Origin: Lasioglossum baleicum
Lineage: Eukaryota; Arthropoda; Insecta; Hymenoptera; Halictidae
Assembly: GCF_051020765.1 (NCBI RefSeq)
Contig: NC_134929.1
Coordinates: 23,760,135-23,824,134, forward strand
Direction of reading: 5' to 3'
Length of the DNA stretch: 64,000 bases
Shown: positions 59,666 through 64,000 of the stretch, in pieces
Layout of the letters: each line of letters opens with the position of its first letter
How positions within the stretch are numbered: the first letter of the stretch is position 1
The notes under the pieces: model-generated
The model's database searches: none
What the model was told of the DNA's origin: nothing
What the model saw: only the letters and a program-made list of their open reading frames with translations
Made by a program: the position numbers and the translations under genes

Positions 59666-61088
59666 TTTCAAGAGACACATACAAGTTGTAACACATGCGA
59701 TGAATGCTGAAGGCACATAATATGTACCCTAGAATTCAGAACTACCGCGACGCGCGCAGCCGGAAAGTGCCACAAACTTGGATAAACGTCACAACGATTT
59801 GCATAAAAAAAATAGAACTGATAGATGGGGGTAACTGCTCGTCTAGTTCAGGTGTAGTTGAATCAAGGGGTGGAATCGGAAGGTTTAGCTGGACTGTAAG
59901 GCTTCGGGAAAAAACGCGAAAGGTAATTCGTGTGCGTGTATATCACATATATCGCCGTATAATATTTTATTCAGACTACGTAGTATTTCTTTCGTAACCG
60001 CTCACACCGGTATTGTAAAAGTTTCCGCCGATATTCGATATCAACCCCGTAATATAGAAGATAGCATCGCGTCCAATTTCGGACAAAACTGTATATTTTT
60101 CTTCTTTTTTTCGTAGGTTAATAGTTTACTTGCCGGACACGCGAGGCGATTCCATCTTGATCGATAGTTATACTTTGTTCCCACAACTCAACATTGTCCA
60201 TTATAGCCGTGACAAGAGACCGTTCCTAGGAAAATATGGTCTCGGAAATATGCTGGTGCTTGGAAACCGTAAATCAAACGTAATAGTAATTAATAACGGT
60301 TCGAGAGAAATGCATTGTTGTATCAATTTGAGAATAAGAGGCTTCAGTCGCTGCTCATTAGTCATTTTATCAGATAAGATTACTTGTTCGACTATTTTTA
60401 CTTTCCTTTGCGGGAAATATTTCTTGAGAAATTTGTTATATCGTTCAGCGTTTGTATAGTTTATTTTTGCATTGTGTATGAACCCTCAATGAATAGGGAT
60501 AAAAATGTCGATCTTTTTCAATAAGATGGAACATATTTATTGGCCACTCTGCTCCGACGGAAACAATGTAAACGGCTCATATGTAGATTTCGTAAAAAAT
60601 TATATTTCGTAATAACAAATTTCGATTGAAACTGCCGCGTGGAATAATTGATTTAAAAATTATTCATAGAGTGGGCGCCGATCCATGAAAACTGTCGGAT
60701 ATAGGGGAAAATTAAAAGTCACTGTGTGAGACTATACGATGTTGCCAGGGGGAGCATGATGAATGGAAAGGGAGCAGTTGCGCATCAAACAGAAATCCCG
60801 AATACGATCTTCGGCGTCTAGCATTTTCTCACGGACGTCAAACTACAAATTTATTGGAAGTTCGTGGTGTTCCGTAGTTGCTCTTTTCGTTAAATCATCG
60901 TTTCCATCTCATTTCTACGTTGCTTTCCTTTCGTATCGCATATTCACGACCGTGTGCAAAACAAACAGTTACTACGTTCGTATCATATACAAAGGAAAGG
61001 GGGAGAAAATTAATGGTAACACGACACTCAAAATTCATATCATATATGAAATCGATATTTTAAAAAGTTACAGCTATTTGAAGTCACA
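59666..61088. other. no gene recognised
   Basis: AT-rich DNA with frames of up to 123 codons (60763-61134, which runs into the next MITE) and no recognisable domain. Confidence 0.45.
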
Positions 61089-61090
61089 TA

Positions 61091-61764
61091 CAGTGGGTGA
61101 CGAAAGTATTCGAACGCCCTTTAAAACAAAATAACTTTTTTATAATTGTACCAAACGACCTGATTTTTTATAATCAATTAGAAGCATTGGTTTATGAAAT
61201 GATATGCAAAACAGATTTTCCAAAAAATTATAATTTACAAGGTTACAGGCAAAGATAAAAAAGGCACCTTTTAAAGCTTTTGTATTTGGGCCTTTAATGA
61301 AAATTTAAAATATATGTTTGGTAGATCTATGTTAGTTATACACATGCTGAAAATTTCATCAGAATCGATTAGCATACACACGAGCTACAAGCGATGAAAA
61401 ATGTTGAAAATCGTAGTTTTACACGACTTTTGATCAGTTTCTGTTTAAAATCCACAAAATCGTACATCTTTCGATGCGTGTCGTTTTTTCCTGGGTCAAC
61501 CGATTTTTCGATGAAATTTTCAGCATGTGTATAACTGACATATATTTTAAATTTTCTTTGAGGGCCCTAATCAAAAAGTTTTAAAAAATGCCTTTTTTAT
61601 TTTTGCATTTAACCTTGTAAATTATAATTTCTGGAAAATCTTTTTTGCATATCATTTTGTAAACCAATGCTTCTAATTGATTATAAAAAAATCAGGTCGT
61701 TTGATACAATAATAAAACAGTTATTCTGTTTTGAAGGGCGTTCGAATACTTTCGTTACCCACTG
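61091..61764. mobile_element. 674-bp palindromic MITE with TA target
   Basis: The left end is CAGTGGGTGACGAAAGTATT and the right end reads inward as CAGTGGGTAACGAAAGTATT, flanked by TA (61089-61090 and 61765-61766). Inverted halves cover almost the whole element. The core is a close relative of the MITE at 57884 (shared AATTATAATTTACAAGGTTA and TTGGTAGATCTATGTTAGTT), with different terminal sequence. Confidence 0.92.
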
Positions 61765-61768
61765 TATA

Positions 61769-62301
61769 CAGGGTGTCCCGAATTTAAATGGCAAAACTTC
61801 AGTAGTGTGTAGGGGACCGAAAAACTAAGACAAAAAGTCTTTTAGAGATTTGCTGGTTTTTGCTTCGTTTTGGAGAAAATCGCAAAAAAAGAAACAAAAC
61901 AAGTTTTCATTTTTGTACTTATTTATTTACATTTTATTTACGTTATCATCTATTTAATGTAGAAATTGTTTAAAATGTTGCCCTCTTGCAGCAATGCAAG
62001 CATTACATCTAGCACTGACTTGATAAATTGCAGCTAAACATTGTTCTGTTGATATTTGGTGCACTGCATCTATGATTCGGTCTCTTAATTGCTCTCTTGA
62101 ATTGATTGGCACCGAATAAACTTTCTGCTTCAAGGTTCCCCATACGAAGAAATCCATGGGTCAACTGACAACGAGATATTGAATTTTTGCGATTTTCTCC
62201 AAAACGAAGCAAAAACGAGCAAATCTTTAAGACTTTTTGTCTTAGTTTTTCGGTCCCCTACACGCTACTGAAGTTTTGCCATTTAAATTCGGGACACCCT
62301 G
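61769..62301 (-). mobile_element. 533-bp Tc1/mariner-type element with about 105-bp terminal repeats
   Basis: The ends CAGGGTGTCCCGAATTTAAA are perfect inverted copies at the tips, with TA flanks (61767-61768 and 62302-62303). The arms share AACTTCAGTAG, GGGGACCGAAAAACTAAGAC and GCAAAAATCGC-like blocks. The left end lies four bases from the right end of the previous MITE (…CTG-TATA-CAG…). The middle keeps a piece of transposase on the minus strand. Confidence 0.9.
61954..62165 (-). pseudogene. DDE transposase C-terminal fragment
   Basis: The minus-strand frame reads MDFFVWGTLKQKVYSVPINS then REQLRDRIIDAVHQI and ends RGQHFKQFLH. The pattern D-F-F-x-W-G-x-L-K-x-x-V-Y matches the end of IS630/mariner-type transposases recurring in insects, where P-x-D-F-F holds the third catalytic Asp. 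The preceding LTP is shifted by one missing base. Upstream catalytic regions are deleted. The exact family is not certain. Confidence 0.75.
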
Positions 62302-62720
62302 TATAATTTATCTAAATTTTCAGCTTCTTTTATTCGTAAAAGCGGGTAACATGCACGAATCAAAAATCCGCTAGAACAGGTACTGGATAAATAGTCTGAA
62401 AAACGTTAATGCAAAATTTTATCGAAATCGGTTCAGTAGTTCTTCAGCTCTTCAACGAATTTCCAAATAAAACTTTGTAAGAGTACGCACAAGGATGCCG
62501 CTAACATAATACGTACTTCATTTTTGAAAAATCGATTTTTTTCATTCTACGAAAGATACGTAACCGGTTGATGCAATTCGAAGCAAAACAATGTGTTCGA
62601 ACAATGGAGTTTTGCTTAAACGTTAGTTGTATTTAAAAAATACGCCGAACCGATTCGCATTAGGGGCAATTTCCTGCGTATGCCCACATAAGCGTGCAGT
62701 CGCAATGGTATCTCTCTGGA
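62302..62720. other. no gene recognised
   Basis: AT-rich DNA between the last MITE and the GC-rich island; no feature seen. Confidence 0.5.
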
Positions 62721-63321
62721 ATTCATTGGGTTGCATAAAAGCAATCGATTGTACTTATGCCACGCAATGATTAACTTTCAAGTGATTTTATTGCGTTCGC
62801 ACATCCGTTGTCACGGCTGGCGATGGGTGGTTGTGTCGTTTGGTTGTGCGTGTGCGGAATATATCGTCGGGGTGTGGGGTATATGTCGTACGGCATCCCG
62901 AATCCCGAAGCGAAGGGAGACACGAGGGGAACAGTAACCGGTGGTAGTTGCGTTCGCGTACGCCCCCCCACTAAGTTCGTCGCGACGACGAGGAGGGACA
63001 CGGCCGCCACCACTACCACTACCGCTACCACCACCATCGCAGCCACCACCACCATCGTCATCACCACCGCCGCCACCGACGTCGCGACGCCGTGTATGAA
63101 TTCGCCTTGCATCGTTGGCGTCGCCGGCGTCGTCGCCGTCGTCTCAGTTACCAACAGTCCGCGCGATCGTTCACGTCGAAGTATTAGTGAAGTGAGTGAA
63201 GCACGAAAGAGTGAGTGAGTGAGTGGGAGAGGGCGCGCGCGCACGAGAGAGAGCGAGAGAGAAGAAGAGAAGGGCAGAGAGAGATTGAGAGGAGACGAAA
63301 AAAGAGAGGATCGTGAATGAT

Positions 63322-63358
<37 letters not shown>

Positions 63359-64000
63359 CCGGGCCGCGCGGTACACGTACGAGAGGGAAAACCGAGGGAT
63401 AGAAATAAAAGTGGAAAGGAGAAGGAAAGGAACGTCGCGTCAGAGGGAGCCCGAGAGTGAGAAAGAGAGAAAGAGTGAGGGGAAAGCACGCTACGAGCCA
63501 TGCCGCACAGTCTCGCCTGAACAAAGGAAGGCTCCCTCAACCGAGGGTCGATTCCGATCGACGAACCGTTGGTCCCCCTTCGTTAGTCTTCGCCGCGCCT
63601 CGTGCGGCACGAGTGTGTACGAAGCGGTCAGTCACGTAGCAGCGGCCGAGCCGTGCGGAACAAAGAGCGGAACAGTTGGAAGGAGAACGGCAGGAGAAAC
63701 GAGAATCGAGCGTGTGCGTCTGTGAACCGGCTCGCCGGCAAGAGAGAGACACAGAGGAAAAAGGCGAACCGAAGAATAATACGGCCCGTGCTTTTTGACG
63801 GAACGTTTGTTTCCCATCGGTCGATACACGAGCATACACACACGCGTACAGTCTCTTTTGAACGCGGAGGGAATTACTGTTGGTCCGTGTTGAAATTTTT
63901 CCATCGGAATCGAATCGAATCGAATCGGCTCGGCTTGTATGCACGGTACGCTTGACGTCGCCACCCGCGAATCGTATCGCTGCAAATTGTGTACTCCAGG
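62721..64000 (+). other. GC-rich island, candidate promoter or 5' exon
   Basis: CpG-rich sequence with an ACC/GCC trinucleotide tract (about 63004-63090), GA-rich DNA (about 63205-63350, with a pure GA run at 63327-63353), then mixed GC-rich DNA to the window end. Open frames of up to 201 codons run on both strands but consist of runs of Val/Ala, Thr or Ser/Leu and overlap. This make-up resembles insect 5' untranslated exons. A motif GTCAGTCACG near 63628 resembles an arthropod initiator, with GGAAC about 28 bases downstream. Direction and gene are unknown. Confidence 0.3.
63327..63353 (+). repeat. (GA)n microsatellite
   Basis: A run of GA dinucleotides within a longer purine-rich tract. Such tracts can bind GAGA-type factors near insect promoters; that is only suggestive here. 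Confidence 0.85.

Noticed and set aside
62771..63376. 201-codon minus-strand frame with Val/Ala runs
   Set aside because: It is a product of ACC/GCC and GA repeats; it is not supported as protein.
1..64000. tRNA genes, rRNA genes, known insect microRNAs and CRISPR arrays
   Set aside because: No tRNA B-box with a matching A-box, no rRNA core sequence, no microRNA seed I know and no regularly spaced repeats were seen by eye; a dedicated search was not possible.

Overview
This is a stretch of animal nuclear DNA, almost certainly arthropod and most likely insect. The transposon types (Tc3-like, mariner, several hAT lineages, a Helitron, long palindromic MITEs ending in CAGGGTG or CACCCTG) and the mix of AT-rich sequence with CpG-rich islands would suit an ant, bee or wasp. 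The order Hymenoptera is an inference. No host protein-coding gene, tRNA, rRNA or CRISPR array could be supported. Most reading frames are short, and the recognisable ones belong to transposable elements. The window reads as intergenic or deep intronic DNA filled by several waves of mobile elements.

Layout. 1.7-4.4 kb: a palindromic TA-target element split by a Helitron that carries a helicase relic. 6.9-7.9 kb: a broken Tc3-like transposase. 8.9-9.1 kb: a hAT MITE. 9.6-10.8 kb: a hAT element with minus-strand transposase pieces. 11.5-12.5 kb and 14.0-14.3 kb: palindromic MITEs. 15.4-16.1 kb: a second hAT lineage. 18.6-19.9 kb: a palindrome with a hAT nested inside. 22.1-24.4 kb: a Tc1/Tc3-like element with perfect terminal repeats and a second repeat-borne coding relic inside. 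25.6-26.4 kb: a hAT copy with a 36-bp minisatellite. 27.2-27.8 kb: an unexplained perfect 46-bp inverted repeat. 28.6-30.0 kb: a hAT with a ZBED5/FAM200-like fragment. 33.2-33.7 kb: a small hAT MITE. 43.7-44.4 and 48.6-49.5 kb: two different mariner deletion derivatives. 45.0-45.8 kb: a complex foldback element. 48.3 and 50.9 kb: two short hAT MITEs. 52.3-53.6 kb: a second copy of the 25.6-kb hAT, invaded by a TTAA-target MITE. 57.0-59.7 kb: another TTAA MITE followed by a non-LTR retrotransposon relic, itself interrupted by a palindromic MITE. 61.1-62.3 kb: two palindromic TA elements side by side.

GC-richer, purine- or pyrimidine-rich islands lie near 13.0-13.5, 20.0-21.7, 32.2-35.4, 42.3-43.5, 53.9-54.6 and 62.7-64.0 kb. 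The last, with GA and ACC/GCC repeats, looks most like an insect promoter or 5' untranslated exon, but no coding start can be shown.

The elements do not form a pathway. They act on each other as insertion targets, which lets several events be ordered: the Helitron is younger than the 1.7-kb palindrome, a hAT is younger than the 18.6-kb palindrome, the TTAA MITE is younger than the 52.3-kb hAT (its empty site survives at 26.2 kb), and the 57.9-kb MITE is younger than the retrotransposon. Every transposase or reverse transcriptase seen is truncated or frameshifted, so any mobilisation would have to come from elsewhere in the genome.
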